From assembly GCF_000142805.1 (NCBI RefSeq), contig NC_013078.1:434001-498000 (forward strand): DNA of 64,000 nucleotides. Direction: 5' to 3'. Of this stretch, positions 49,588-58,628 are shown in pieces. Source of the DNA: Lachancea thermotolerans CBS 6340 (lineage: Eukaryota > Ascomycota > Saccharomycetes > Saccharomycetales > Saccharomycetaceae). Numbering within the stretch: the stretch's first letter is position 1; each line of letters begins with the position of its first letter. The translations under genes were made by a program, and so were the position numbers. The notes under the pieces are model-generated. The model worked only from the letters and a program-made list of their open reading frames with translations, was not told where the DNA came from and ran no database searches.

Positions 49588-50443
49588 GAGTACATGAGCG
49601 CATGCCTTACGCGCGAGTGCTCTGCAAAAGCGTCTACAGAGCTAACCGAGGAAGTACTACGAATTTCGAAGCATGGATGCTTTTTCAACGGTCGCGGGCA
49701 CTCAAGCGCATGTTGATTTGAAAGTCCACCGCAGCCCGCTGAAACGGTGTTCTGGTTCCACAGTCACCAACATTCGAAGCTTCCAGGCTTGCACCTGCTT
49801 TGCGCAAGCGCGAGTCGCACATATCCATTAAATTCACAGGTCACTCCTCGTGCAAACCACAGTCAACGTTTTTTGTATAATTAATATCGATAAGCATAAA
49901 TCTACAATAAAATTGCGTTTTGTAGTTCTCAGTTAGTTCCCCTTACTGGTTCACGCCTGGCGGCTACGTTTACAGCCCTGGATTGTTTGATTGGTCTCTT
50001 TCCAGAGTATTGTCAGCACGTGAATGTACATGCAGCCTGATACGAGCTTTGAGAAGAAGCTCGGGGTCGAGAAGACCCTTAGGCAGTTAATGCTATCTGG
50101 ATTTTTTTGAAAAGTTGCAAGACTTTACCAATCGCTATCAGACACAATTGTGTTTCCCTCCTTGTGTTATTCTGCAGCGATTGTGACATGCTCCAGTGAT
50201 TAGTGCGATTTCCGTCGGAGATTATGATCTAAAATCTTCTTCCATCCTGCTCACTCGATAGTGGAAAAAAAAATAAATATATTAAGCGATGCGATGAGAT
50301 TGAACTGGAAGAGTACTTTACTGATTAAGTTACGGTACCCTTCAAATTATATTCTGTGGACGCTCAAGATTTCCAGGCTTAAAATCACAGAAACACTCTA
50401 GTGCTTAGCTAACACAGTATCATCTTCCTCAAACAGTTACAAA
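49588..50443. other. Intergenic LSM7-FUR1
   Basis: This 856-bp interval lies upstream of FUR1. It has a PAC core at 50291-50298 next to an A-rich tract (about 50265-50275), and nothing else that I can support as a gene. The small open frames have no family resemblance. Confidence 0.5.
50291..50298 (+). promoter_or_regulatory. PAC motif upstream of FUR1
   Basis: GCGATGAG stands about 150 bp before the FUR1 ATG, just downstream of a poly-A tract and TAAATATATTA. It matches the PAC core and suggests growth-linked control together with ribosome-biogenesis genes. Confidence 0.6.
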
Positions 50444-51094
50444 ATGTCCACCGAACCTTTCAAAAATGTCATTATGCTTCCTCAAACTAACCAGTTGACT
50501 GGTTTATACACCATCATCCGTGACCAAAACACAAAAAGGCCAGACTTTATCTTCTACGCCGACAGAATTATCCGCTTGCTTGTTGAGGAGGGTCTCAACC
50601 ACTTGCCAGTGCAACCAAGAACCGTGGAGACATCTACCAACCAAAAGTATGAAGGCGTGTCATTCCTTGGCAAAATCTGCGGTGTTTCAATCGTGAGAGC
50701 TGGTGAGTCCATGGAACAGGGTCTCAGGGAGTGCTGCAGATCTGTGAGAATTGGTAAGATTCTCATCCAGAGAGATGAAGAGACAGCTCAGCCAAAGCTA
50801 TTTTTCGAGAAACTGCCTGAAGACATCGCTGAAAGGTATGTTTTCCTACTAGATCCTATGCTTGCTACCGGTGGTAGTGCAGCTATGGCCACTGAGGTCT
50901 TGATCAAGAGAGGTGTCAAGCCAGAAAGAATCTTTTTCTTGAACCTCATCTGCAGCAAAGAGGGTGTAGACTATTACCACTCCAAGTTTCCTGGAGTTAA
51001 GATCGTTACCGGCGCTGTCGACCCTTGCTTAGATGAAAACAAGTACTTGGTTCCCGGTTTGGGTGACTTCGGCGACAGATACTACTGTCTTTGA
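50444..51094 (+). CDS. FUR1: Uracil phosphoribosyltransferase Fur1
   Basis: Converts uracil and PRPP to UMP in pyrimidine salvage. The protein has 216 aa, as in S. cerevisiae. Signatures are YTIIRDQNTKRPDFIFYADR, the uracil-contact region and the PRPP-binding loop VFLLDPMLATGGSAAMA near residue 140, then ILIQRDEETAQPKLFFEKLP before it and GLGDFGDRYYCL at the end. It precedes a convergent ARP1, as YHR128W precedes YHR129C. Confidence 0.98.
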   Translation: MSTEPFKNVIMLPQTNQLTGLYTIIRDQNTKRPDFIFYADRIIRLLVEEGLNHLPVQPRTVETSTNQKYEGVSFLGKICGVSIVRAGESMEQGLRECCRSVRIGKILIQRDEETAQPKLFFEKLPEDIAERYVFLLDPMLATGGSAAMATEVLIKRGVKPERIFFLNLICSKEGVDYYHSKFPGVKIVTGAVDPCLDENKYLVPGLGDFGDRYYCL

Positions 51095-51134
51095 TTCGAT
51101 CTCAGTAGGATCTTTTCTGTACCTAATGCATATA

Positions 51135-52286
51135 TTACATAAACCTAGAATGGATACACTGCGGATTTTCCTGCCATTCAGCCCGTGTGACCCAAAGTTT
51201 CTCGAAAGTCGACAAACCCGCGAGAATCGAGCCTCCTATCCAGGTACTGTATTTTCTCTCAGGCGGTGCAAATATCTTAATCTTGGTATTGGGCTCTGAT
51301 GTTTTCCGTATCTCGCTCAGCAGTCTATCGCCAAACCCAGAAAACATCGTCGATCCGCCGCTCAGAACTATACTAGAGTACAAGGATGACCTTAAATCAA
51401 GATCAACTTTGGAGATACTCTGCTGGCACATTTCCTGAATGCTGCAGAATTCTGAGCCTATTAAATGTGGTTGGAAAAGGACTTCTGGTGCCCGAAATTT
51501 TTCTGCTCCCAAAGTCAAAATCTTACCATCTGGAAGTTTGAATCTAGTCTCAAGTTCAGCACTGTTCGCGCCTTCGTAGTTTTGCTCTTCATTACCAACA
51601 TCTGTAGCCACGAAGCAAGCCTTCTCTTTGATCATGCGGACTATTTCGCGCTCTGAACTGGACGATAGCGTTACCCCTGATGATTTCCTCAACAACAATT
51701 GCAGAAATTCAGTAATATCGCGGCCGGCAACATCTATTCTTTGTATCGCAGAAGGGAGTGTGAATCCATCATATACTGGGACGCTTTGGCAACAGCCATC
51801 CCCGCAATCAATGACACAGCCTGTTGTTCGACCTCCGGCATAAAGTGCCAATACCGCTTGAATTGATACATAAACCGCTGGAGAACCAAAAGTTTCGAAG
51901 AGCATCTCACACATCTTGTTCCTATTTTTCATTGGGTTTAGCGGTGCCTCTGTTATAAGCATTGGATGTTCTTCAATGTTCGCAAGTTTCAGGCTGTTGT
52001 AAAACACATGGGTCCATAGCTGCTCGAGGCCTGGCCAGTCCTGTACTACACCATGCTCCAACGGATAATGCAGTTTTAGGAGTCCTCGCATTTTCTGAGC
52101 TTCATTACCAATCAACTGAGAGTCGCTTGCCAATCCCCCAGCCATGACTTTGTTGTATTTTGGAGTCCCGATTAATGAATACTCAAAGCATTTGGGTTGC
52201 TCTTCACCGCTAAACCCTGCTTTTATGATACCAGACCCATTATCCAATACGACAGGTTGATTGTACAACCCATGTGAGCCGCTCAT
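51135..52286 (-). CDS. ARP1: Actin-related protein 1 (centractin, dynactin)
   Basis: Forms the dynactin filament used for dynein-driven spindle positioning. The protein has 383 aa (S. cerevisiae 384). Actin-fold nucleotide motifs are VVLDNGSGIIKAGFSGEEQP, GCVIDCGDGCCQSVPVYDG and SIVLSGGSTMFSGFGDRL; YSTWIGGSILAGLSTFEKLW is close to the C-terminus. Actin has Gly-His where this protein has Cys-Cys after DGCC, as a variation. It ends 40 bp from the convergent FUR1 stop. Confidence 0.96.
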   Translation of the reverse strand: MSGSHGLYNQPVVLDNGSGIIKAGFSGEEQPKCFEYSLIGTPKYNKVMAGGLASDSQLIGNEAQKMRGLLKLHYPLEHGVVQDWPGLEQLWTHVFYNSLKLANIEEHPMLITEAPLNPMKNRNKMCEMLFETFGSPAVYVSIQAVLALYAGGRTTGCVIDCGDGCCQSVPVYDGFTLPSAIQRIDVAGRDITEFLQLLLRKSSGVTLSSSSEREIVRMIKEKACFVATDVGNEEQNYEGANSAELETRFKLPDGKILTLGAEKFRAPEVLFQPHLIGSEFCSIQEMCQQSISKVDLDLRSSLYSSIVLSGGSTMFSGFGDRLLSEIRKTSEPNTKIKIFAPPERKYSTWIGGSILAGLSTFEKLWVTRAEWQENPQCIHSRFM

Positions 52287-52412
52287 ATACAGTGATCACT
52301 TTGGCGTGTGTGTAAGTTCTAATGATCTGCGATGCTCAATGAGTATGTAAAACACGAAGGACGGTGCAAATTAAATATTTACAGAAAGAGAGTATATGGT
52401 CTCGACACAGTC

Positions 52413-54239
52413 TTAAAAGCCGTCTTGGCCATTGAAACCAATAAAGCCGGTCATCAAGAATATCTTATAGTACTTTTTCTTGGATATCATGTTAGTGTGG
52501 TTCCAAGCAGATGTCAATCTTCCATCAATACACGATCCGCTCATATAGAAGTTATCTGCGCCAGAACCATCGAACATATGCGCGAATGCATCTTGAAGAA
52601 TTGTCAGCTTCAACCCGTCAGTGGAACCGTACTCTCCTTCGATATATTCCAAAAGTTTGGGATCATTATCAACAAGTTCATTGATCTTCATTAGTGCCTG
52701 GTCGAATGGGATCAAGATATTAGGTACTTGCGTATATTTGTCCAGAAAAAACAAGGCATTCGGAACAGCATCGTCGCCCAGATGAACTACGGATGAGCCC
52801 ACCCAAGCGTCACATTTCGAGCGACATTCACTCAAGATGTTATGCATCTCCCTGTATAGCATGGGACACGCTTTTATGCGGTTAAGACCCTGTCCTGTTG
52901 AGGCTAACCGATATTCGTTCGGATTGTAAAGGTCTTGGTCAGCGATGTACCACAGGTGGATCATTTCTCTTTGTATGACAGACCACAGCGTTAGAGATTG
53001 TTGAACATAGTGCATTTGACGTGCGTGGTCATGGGTTAAACGTGCCCCACCCCTTCCGTATTGGATACCTATTGGGTACTGGGTAGCAATTGTTGGATTA
53101 TTGAAGGCTTCCAGGCGCTCCAGCATGCGCATGATGGGTCTCCGGTTCATGTTGATGTATGCATTGTAATCGCCTATGGAGTATAGGACTTGGCGGATGT
53201 CATCTTTGCTGAAATACCTACTGCTGTACTTTGAAGCCAGCTTTTCAATAGCGGCTTCCTTTTGCTTGATAAGGCGATTGATCTCTGGTCTAGACTTTCC
53301 AACTGGGGAAATCTGTGATGTGGCATATAGAATCAGCTTATCTTCAAATATTTTGAGGGCTTGACCTCGGTCTTCAGGCTTCGAGCTCAAGAAAGAGTGG
53401 ACAGTGCTCAAAGGCTTGAACAAGTGGAATTCCATGTGTTCCTCAATTTGAGGCAAACGTGAGTCCATGATCATGTAGCAAAGCTTGCCATAAGTATCTC
53501 TCATTTTCTCTGGATTCATAATCTTATAACGTCTCCCGATCTCGAAAACGTCTTGAAACCATGCAGCATTGTCACTAAAATTCTTCATCTCGAGCAGCTT
53601 CTGCCCGGTTCGTAAATTTGATGCAATTACAAGGCCGCAGAGCACAGAACACATCTCTTTAAGCTGCTCAACAATCCTTTTTGCTTTAGACTTGTAGGAT
53701 ATGATATCCACTCTATCAGTATATTCTGAGACATTCAACGCCGCTTCCAGCAGCCTCAGTAAATGTCTTTCTTCAGGCGCTAGCCTCATAGGAATGAATC
53801 TTGCATGTTTTGCCAGCATTGCGAGCATTTTCAGGTCGAGAGAGTTCACTCCTTGTGTGACACCAGGCTCGGCGCCATCACCTGCCAGAGGATTCTGCTC
53901 ACTAACGACATTATTGGAGTTTTGCAGCGCTTGCTGCTCCTGTTCGTTAGCTGGCAACTCCTCAGGCTGGAGGCTAACTTTGACGTATTCGTGCTTTTTT
54001 CTGCGTCCGCTGCGATGAATCATGTCAAAGCACACAACGCAGAAATGTTCTTCGCAGTCTTTGCAGATAATCTCAGTTTTCATATCCTTACAATCAATGC
54101 AAAACGAGCGGTCCACTTCTTCCTCATTATCATCAACATCAGCGGCTGTCTCGGCGTTCGAGATCCCATCCGCTTCTTCATCACTTCCCTCGACGTATTC
54201 AGAATCCAAGATTTGTTTTAAAGTTCTTTTTGATGACAT
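52413..54239 (-). CDS. DUF2009 (UPF0652-type) protein with B-box-like zinc finger
   Basis: Function unknown. The protein has 608 aa from the ATG at 54239. An acidic N-terminus is followed by a B-box-like zinc finger: Cys47, Cys50, Cys59, Cys62, Cys67, Cys70, His75 and His83 (FCIDCKDM, CKDCEEHFCVVC). The large helical rest matches the eukaryotic DUF2009 family as I remember it: VLYSIGDYNAYINMNRRPIM, HYVQQSLTLWSVIQREMIHL and PNALFFLDKYTQVPNILIPF. I know of no S. cerevisiae orthologue; ARP1 and YHR131C flank a gap there. Family assignment is from memory and should be checked. Confidence 0.75.
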   Translation of the reverse strand: MSSKRTLKQILDSEYVEGSDEEADGISNAETAADVDDNEEEVDRSFCIDCKDMKTEIICKDCEEHFCVVCFDMIHRSGRRKKHEYVKVSLQPEELPANEQEQQALQNSNNVVSEQNPLAGDGAEPGVTQGVNSLDLKMLAMLAKHARFIPMRLAPEERHLLRLLEAALNVSEYTDRVDIISYKSKAKRIVEQLKEMCSVLCGLVIASNLRTGQKLLEMKNFSDNAAWFQDVFEIGRRYKIMNPEKMRDTYGKLCYMIMDSRLPQIEEHMEFHLFKPLSTVHSFLSSKPEDRGQALKIFEDKLILYATSQISPVGKSRPEINRLIKQKEAAIEKLASKYSSRYFSKDDIRQVLYSIGDYNAYINMNRRPIMRMLERLEAFNNPTIATQYPIGIQYGRGGARLTHDHARQMHYVQQSLTLWSVIQREMIHLWYIADQDLYNPNEYRLASTGQGLNRIKACPMLYREMHNILSECRSKCDAWVGSSVVHLGDDAVPNALFFLDKYTQVPNILIPFDQALMKINELVDNDPKLLEYIEGEYGSTDGLKLTILQDAFAHMFDGSGADNFYMSGSCIDGRLTSAWNHTNMISKKKYYKIFLMTGFIGFNGQDGF

Positions 54240-54470
54240 ACTGAAACTATTGTAAACCTTCCGTTTCAAAAGTTGGTTTCTGCTCTTTAAAATGGAAGCC
54301 TATGACCGAATCCAGTGAATAACGTGTACCTTATTGCAATGTCTGACTAACAATGGCCTCGGTGCTCAATACCGTTGCATGGAAAACTGCCGCAGATTCT
54401 CGAAGATGACATTGTACATCAAGGGCTCACAGTCCACATTACGTATAACGTGATCGGTGCATGTTCCGTC

Positions 54471-54701
54471 TCAAATAGCGCCTCTTTGCACCGTGCCAAG
54501 CTGAACTGACGCCATGTCTATTATGTGATGCTCTAGATCCTTGGCGCATGGGATATGGAATTCTGGGAGACAGGTTGGTCCCATTTTCAAAACTTCGATG
54601 AACTTTTCAAAAAGGTGTTGCCGAGATGAATTGCCAAGAGACGCTCCAGAAGAATCACAAGAAGATGCATTGGTGCACTTGCGCGTTTCAATCAGCTTCA
54701 T
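54471..54701 (-). CDS. Small hypothetical protein in the YNL146C-A slot
   Basis: I do not recognise the 76-aa product. The first third is polar (MKLIETRKCTNASSCDSSGA), then a likely amphipathic helix (HLFEKFIEVLKMGPTCLPEF) and a second helix (CAKDLEHHIIDMASVQLG). Cys residues sit at positions 9, 15, 43 and 51. Orientation and position, after LSM7 and before the next small plus-strand gene in the chromosome XIV series, agree with YNL146C-A (64 aa). It starts with ATG at 54701. A chance frame remains possible. Confidence 0.4.
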   Translation of the reverse strand: MKLIETRKCTNASSCDSSGASLGNSSRQHLFEKFIEVLKMGPTCLPEFHIPCAKDLEHHIIDMASVQLGTVQRGAI

Positions 54702-54892
54702 TTGTTGAATAAAGCGTTTAAAATTGCGTGTTGGTGAAGTTTTTGATAGTAATGTCGAACGATCGGCGAAACTTCAAGACCTCCGCTAGCATCAAATTCC
54801 CTTGATTACGGACAAGTGGGCGAATCTTTAATATTCGGTTTCTTTCGCTGGCACAACACTCTCCACTGTGATCCTTTCTATTGACCGCCGTC

Positions 54893-55274
54893 ATGTCGGG
54901 TGATTCGAAAGATAGCACACTCAAATCGCGTCTTTCAAAGGACCAGCGGTCCATTTTGAAAGTGGTAATAACGGTTATTTTACTTGGCCTGTTGTTCAAA
55001 AAGAGCGTCCTCTCCAGTGATCAAGGCTTCGGTATGCTATGTGCTATTCACTGAGTAACTGATTCCTTCCATACTAACTATCTATATGACAGGGCCTAAG
55101 ATTTTTAAAGGGCTACTTCGACGATATGGTAACTCGCATAGCCCTGAACTTCCACGACCCCCGATATTCGCTGAAACCAATCAATCACCAGAAGACGCCA
55201 ACCCACTTAATATTGCGAGAATGGTGGCGTTTGGCGTAATATCGGTAATTGTTAGTTCAATTCTGATCCTCTGA
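54893..55274 (+). CDS. Spliced small membrane protein, YNL146W slot
   Basis: Exon 1 (54893-55031) encodes 46 residues plus one base and exon 2 (55093-55274) the rest, for 106 aa. Exon 1 gives MSGDSKDSTLKSRLSKDQRS and a hydrophobic helix ILKVVITVILLGLLF. Exon 2 gives a polar segment with PELPRPPIFAE and a C-terminal hydrophobic helix ARMVAFGVISVIVSSILIL ending at the stop, like a tail anchor. Position and orientation match YNL146W, a 100-aa ER-localised protein of unknown function in S. cerevisiae; I cannot confirm the sequence match. The splice signals are good. Confidence 0.7.
55032..55092 (+). other. Intron of the small membrane-protein gene
   Basis: The 61-nt intron starts GTATGC, has a perfect TACTAAC at 55072-55078 and ends ATGACAG. 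Splicing joins the two hydrophobic segments in phase (Gly codon split after its first base). Without splicing the frame stops early. Confidence 0.8.
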
Positions 55275-55698
55275 ACAGGTACAAACATTGAGCATTGAAG
55301 TCATAAGCTGAGCACAGGCAGCTTATATGAATTAATGGACTACTTATAGCATTATATCAGTTGGGAGTTAACAACTCTCTTGTTGGATGGAGCCCACAAA
55401 GAGCCGCCTCCTACTAGTTCGTAGTGCCAGTTCACTACTCTGATCAGGGACGTGGGCTTTCATTATACTTAACGCAGCATAGTGTTTGCTGTGTTTTTGA
55501 AGTCTGAAACGATAATTAGATCTAGAGTTGCCGGGTGCACTGTTAAAAAGCGTCCCTCTTATGAGCTCTTCGTCATTAGATAATAAAACAAAGCTTATGC
55601 AACATTCCCCTATGCAGGGATGACCACACAGGGGCTATTGAAAATGCATAAATAACCAATCTATAATAAACTTTCACATTCAATCTTTGGAACAGCTT
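55275..55698. other. Intergenic downstream of the small membrane-protein gene
   Basis: About 420 bp between convergent genes. I searched it for a short a-factor-like frame (MFA2 lies here in S. cerevisiae) and found no CaaX-ending peptide. Nothing else is recognisable. Confidence 0.45.
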
Positions 55699-57867
55699 TC
55701 AGCACCGTGCATTGGTTTTCAAAAACCCCACAGGACCCACGATATAGGGTTTGACAAAGTGGTTTTTGCATTTATTTAATATAACTCCTTTGTCTGTTTT
55801 GAAATTCCTGAATTTAGGTGCTTTAGATTTCCCAGGTTTTCCTCCCCCAAGGATGTATCCAGATATAGGCGGATTGTTCGTCTCGTAGGCTGGTGCTTGG
55901 GTTGGGCAAATGAGAACCTTGCCAAGCCACTCCTCATCCTCAGGAAGTGGCCTTATGCAACGTAACGAGTCCCTGATATACCTTCTTCGTGACATTTCTT
56001 TTCTTGGTGGATGCCACTTAACCTCGCAGCTCCCGTATGGTATACTGCTTAGGTTGCTAGTGACAGACGATGCTCTGCGTCTGAACGCATCACCTCGATC
56101 GACAACGTAATAGTAGTCGTCTTCGCTGTCGTGGAATATACCCTCTTCTTGATATATTGAGGTCGCTGCGGTGGCTGTGTGGGGGTGCAAACTATCGATA
56201 TCATCATCATCTTCTTCTTCACCTTCATCGTCATTGTCAGTGTTTCCAAAAGTTGGCGAATCTTCAGTTTCCTCCCCTTCTTCTCCGTTGTGTTCGTAAA
56301 TAACTTGCTGCAACTCATCCAAGTCGTTTTGAAGTCCAACGTTATTATGGTATCCTGATTGAAGCTGAAGTTCACCTGACGCAATCGTTGCTCCACCGAT
56401 GGAAACCTCACTGCCCGGTGAGCCCGGCGAGCCCGGCGTTGTCACTGCAATGTCTCTCGCATCCTCCCCTCGATGATTAAAGCCGAAGTAGTCATCTGCG
56501 TTTGAAGAGCTCTGGAGGGTACCTAGAGATTTTGAACGCTGTTCCAGCGAAGGTCTCACAGGAATTTCTGTCTTCTGAGGTGAATTGCTGGCAGATGCTG
56601 AAGTAGATGGAACCTGCTCTTCTTCTTCATCCTCAGTAACAGCGTTCAAACCTACTGTACTCAGTGCCCTCGGATAGGGCCCTCTGAAGCTTGGACATGG
56701 AGCTTTTTTGTCAGAACCGAAGAAGCTTTTTAGCCTAGATTTTATGCTTTCATTGCTACCACGCCTGCTGCTAGAGTTTGAGTGACTATCTGGATTTGAC
56801 ATAGAGTTTGGTCTCTTTTTATAAGGATAGTGCAGTTCCAGGACCCCGTTTCTGGTCGAAGAATTAGAAAAGCTTCTTCTGTCACTCCCGGACCTATCAT
56901 TACCCCCAGAGGATGTAAGAGCATTAGTCCTTTTGCGTCTTCTGCGTCTACGTCTTCGCGGGACAGTTCTATAGGTTGGCAGCTCCCTGAAGTCAAGGTC
57001 GAGGGCAACACCTATTCCAATGCTGAGATACATGCTCCACATTATCATGTCGTCAACATGCGAAAAACTCAGCATAAATTGCTCTGTTTCACAACGAAGA
57101 CGCAACACGAAAGTTTTCCTACTGTAATCGGTGGGAATGCCAAACTTCGCAAACTGTAATGAGTAGGTTCTGAAAAGCCTATTATTAGTTAGGTACTTCG
57201 CTTTGTCTTTGGTAATTCTCTGGCTGATGGATTCTTGGTCTGCTTTGTTGAACTGGTAAGTGCCCTTAGACGCTAGCGAGTTGAAAATTGAATGGTGGCC
57301 CTCGTATTCTATATCGGGATCCACGGATTCTCCACCGAAATGCGATTTTCCGTTGCAATAGTTTTTGATATTCCTTGTCAGAGAAGGATCGATGAGATAA
57401 AAGTTGAGCTGAGTAGAGTTGATCTCCATTATAAAGTTTTTCCAACTTCGAGAGGGAGAACAATTGTAGGGATCCAGCCACTCCATTTTCATTGACACTA
57501 CAGTCACTTCTTCCACAGAGGGCGAGTAAGCGGGAAGAACACCACTGTCTTGGGTCTCGTACACAGGATACGTGATCCTTCTGTTCGGGTTTGCTGACTT
57601 ATAGCTTGGAGGTTTTGCTGGTTGCGGGTCGATCCAAGCAAAAATATCTTCTTCCGACGCGCCCGCTTTCTCGGCTCCCCTTCCCGGATCTGACTTGGAC
57701 TTTTTGACTTTCACCATCGGATCCTTCAAAGGTTTGTCAATAGCTTCAAAAATTTTCCCAGTTCCTTCTGTTGACGATATGGACGTACTGGAGCACGCAG
57801 ATTTCGTCTTCCCAATGCTTGTATGCTTGATATACTTCGACTTTCTAGCATTGGCGACTTCACTCAT
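55699..57867 (-). CDS. PH-domain protein, YHR131C/YNL144C ancestor
   Basis: Function unknown; S. cerevisiae has two copies (YHR131C and YNL144C). The protein has 722 aa. A PH-like domain occupies about residues 125-285: MEWLDPYNCSPSRSWKNFIM, LNFYLIDPSLTRN, RTYSLQFAKFGIPTDYSRKT and FVLRLRCETEQFMLSFSHVD, closing in MWSMYLSIGIGVALD. A basic run (RRRRRRRRKR) follows directly and could aid membrane binding. The middle is Ser- and acid-rich, and the C-terminal KWHPPRKEMSRRRYIRDSLR and YILGGGKPGKSKAPKFRNFK are conserved. It lies in the place expected for both S. cerevisiae copies. Confidence 0.9.
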   Translation of the reverse strand: MSEVANARKSKYIKHTSIGKTKSACSSTSISSTEGTGKIFEAIDKPLKDPMVKVKKSKSDPGRGAEKAGASEEDIFAWIDPQPAKPPSYKSANPNRRITYPVYETQDSGVLPAYSPSVEEVTVVSMKMEWLDPYNCSPSRSWKNFIMEINSTQLNFYLIDPSLTRNIKNYCNGKSHFGGESVDPDIEYEGHHSIFNSLASKGTYQFNKADQESISQRITKDKAKYLTNNRLFRTYSLQFAKFGIPTDYSRKTFVLRLRCETEQFMLSFSHVDDMIMWSMYLSIGIGVALDLDFRELPTYRTVPRRRRRRRRKRTNALTSSGGNDRSGSDRRSFSNSSTRNGVLELHYPYKKRPNSMSNPDSHSNSSSRRGSNESIKSRLKSFFGSDKKAPCPSFRGPYPRALSTVGLNAVTEDEEEEQVPSTSASASNSPQKTEIPVRPSLEQRSKSLGTLQSSSNADDYFGFNHRGEDARDIAVTTPGSPGSPGSEVSIGGATIASGELQLQSGYHNNVGLQNDLDELQQVIYEHNGEEGEETEDSPTFGNTDNDDEGEEEDDDDIDSLHPHTATAATSIYQEEGIFHDSEDDYYYVVDRGDAFRRRASSVTSNLSSIPYGSCEVKWHPPRKEMSRRRYIRDSLRCIRPLPEDEEWLGKVLICPTQAPAYETNNPPISGYILGGGKPGKSKAPKFRNFKTDKGVILNKCKNHFVKPYIVGPVGFLKTNARC

Positions 57868-58628
57868 TTTGTGTCACTTTGAGTTGATCAAAGCCTGGTT
57901 TGACTCCAACACCCAAATGCGAGTTGTTTGAAGAAAAGGCACCGCTCAACAGTGCGTATTGATTGTTTTTGAGTGCCCGCAGTAGGGTCGTGCAGTTTGA
58001 TTCAATTCTCTCCGGAATAGCAAGCAAGGGCTTGTCTAAAAACTAATATCAGTAATTAGTAGCACAATACGAACAAATAACGGTTGACACTATATATGTG
58101 TTCGATAACTTCTAGCTCACTATTCGTTCGTCATATAAAAAAAGTCATTACTTAGCACACGAAATGCACGAATTTCACCTCTCATCCTGAACAATCAATT
58201 GTTTTTCTAAACTGATGGAATAATTTTCCGTAATTTGCATCAAAGCCTCGCGTCTTGTATCTTAGTTGGTGTTAAGATGCAAGGGAACAACCTCAGAGTT
58301 AGGTCATCCTATGCTGATTTATGCAGCAGATGAAGCTGTTGAAGTAGTATGATGTTTTAAGGCTTTTATTTGATGTTTTCATTGTTACATAGCTCTTGGA
58401 TGGGCAGGAGTCTGTCCACGGATCCCCGGGCTGCTTTTCGTGTGTGAGCCAAAAGCGTGTATGTAGTATTCGTAACGTTGGTCTAACATGGAGACAGTCA
58501 GCCGAACGACTTTTGTTTGTTCTGATTATTTCGCAGAGCATATCTATAGTGCTATTCCTAACAATGTTGGGGAATTGTATAACCCGATGTTTGTTTATTC
58601 TTGTTGTCCAGGTAGTGGTCAAGATGAG
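57868..58628. other. Intergenic upstream of the YHR131C-like gene
   Basis: This 761-bp interval lies upstream of the PH-domain gene and downstream of the agmatinase-like gene. It is AT-rich near 58040-58250. The short frames on either strand are not protein-like. I see no RNA gene. Confidence 0.5.

Noticed and set aside
49950-49965. TGGCGGCTA as a URS1 site before FUR1
   Set aside because: The first base of the core differs from consensus and FUR1 has no known meiotic control.
50100-50110. GATTTTTTTGA as an Sm site of a hidden snRNA gene
   Set aside because: No U1, U2, U4 or U5 signature (5' end, loop or branch-binding sequence) is found nearby, and T-runs are common in yeast promoters.
55275-55698. 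a-factor (MFA2) gene expected by synteny
   Set aside because: No short frame ending in a CaaX box was found on either strand.
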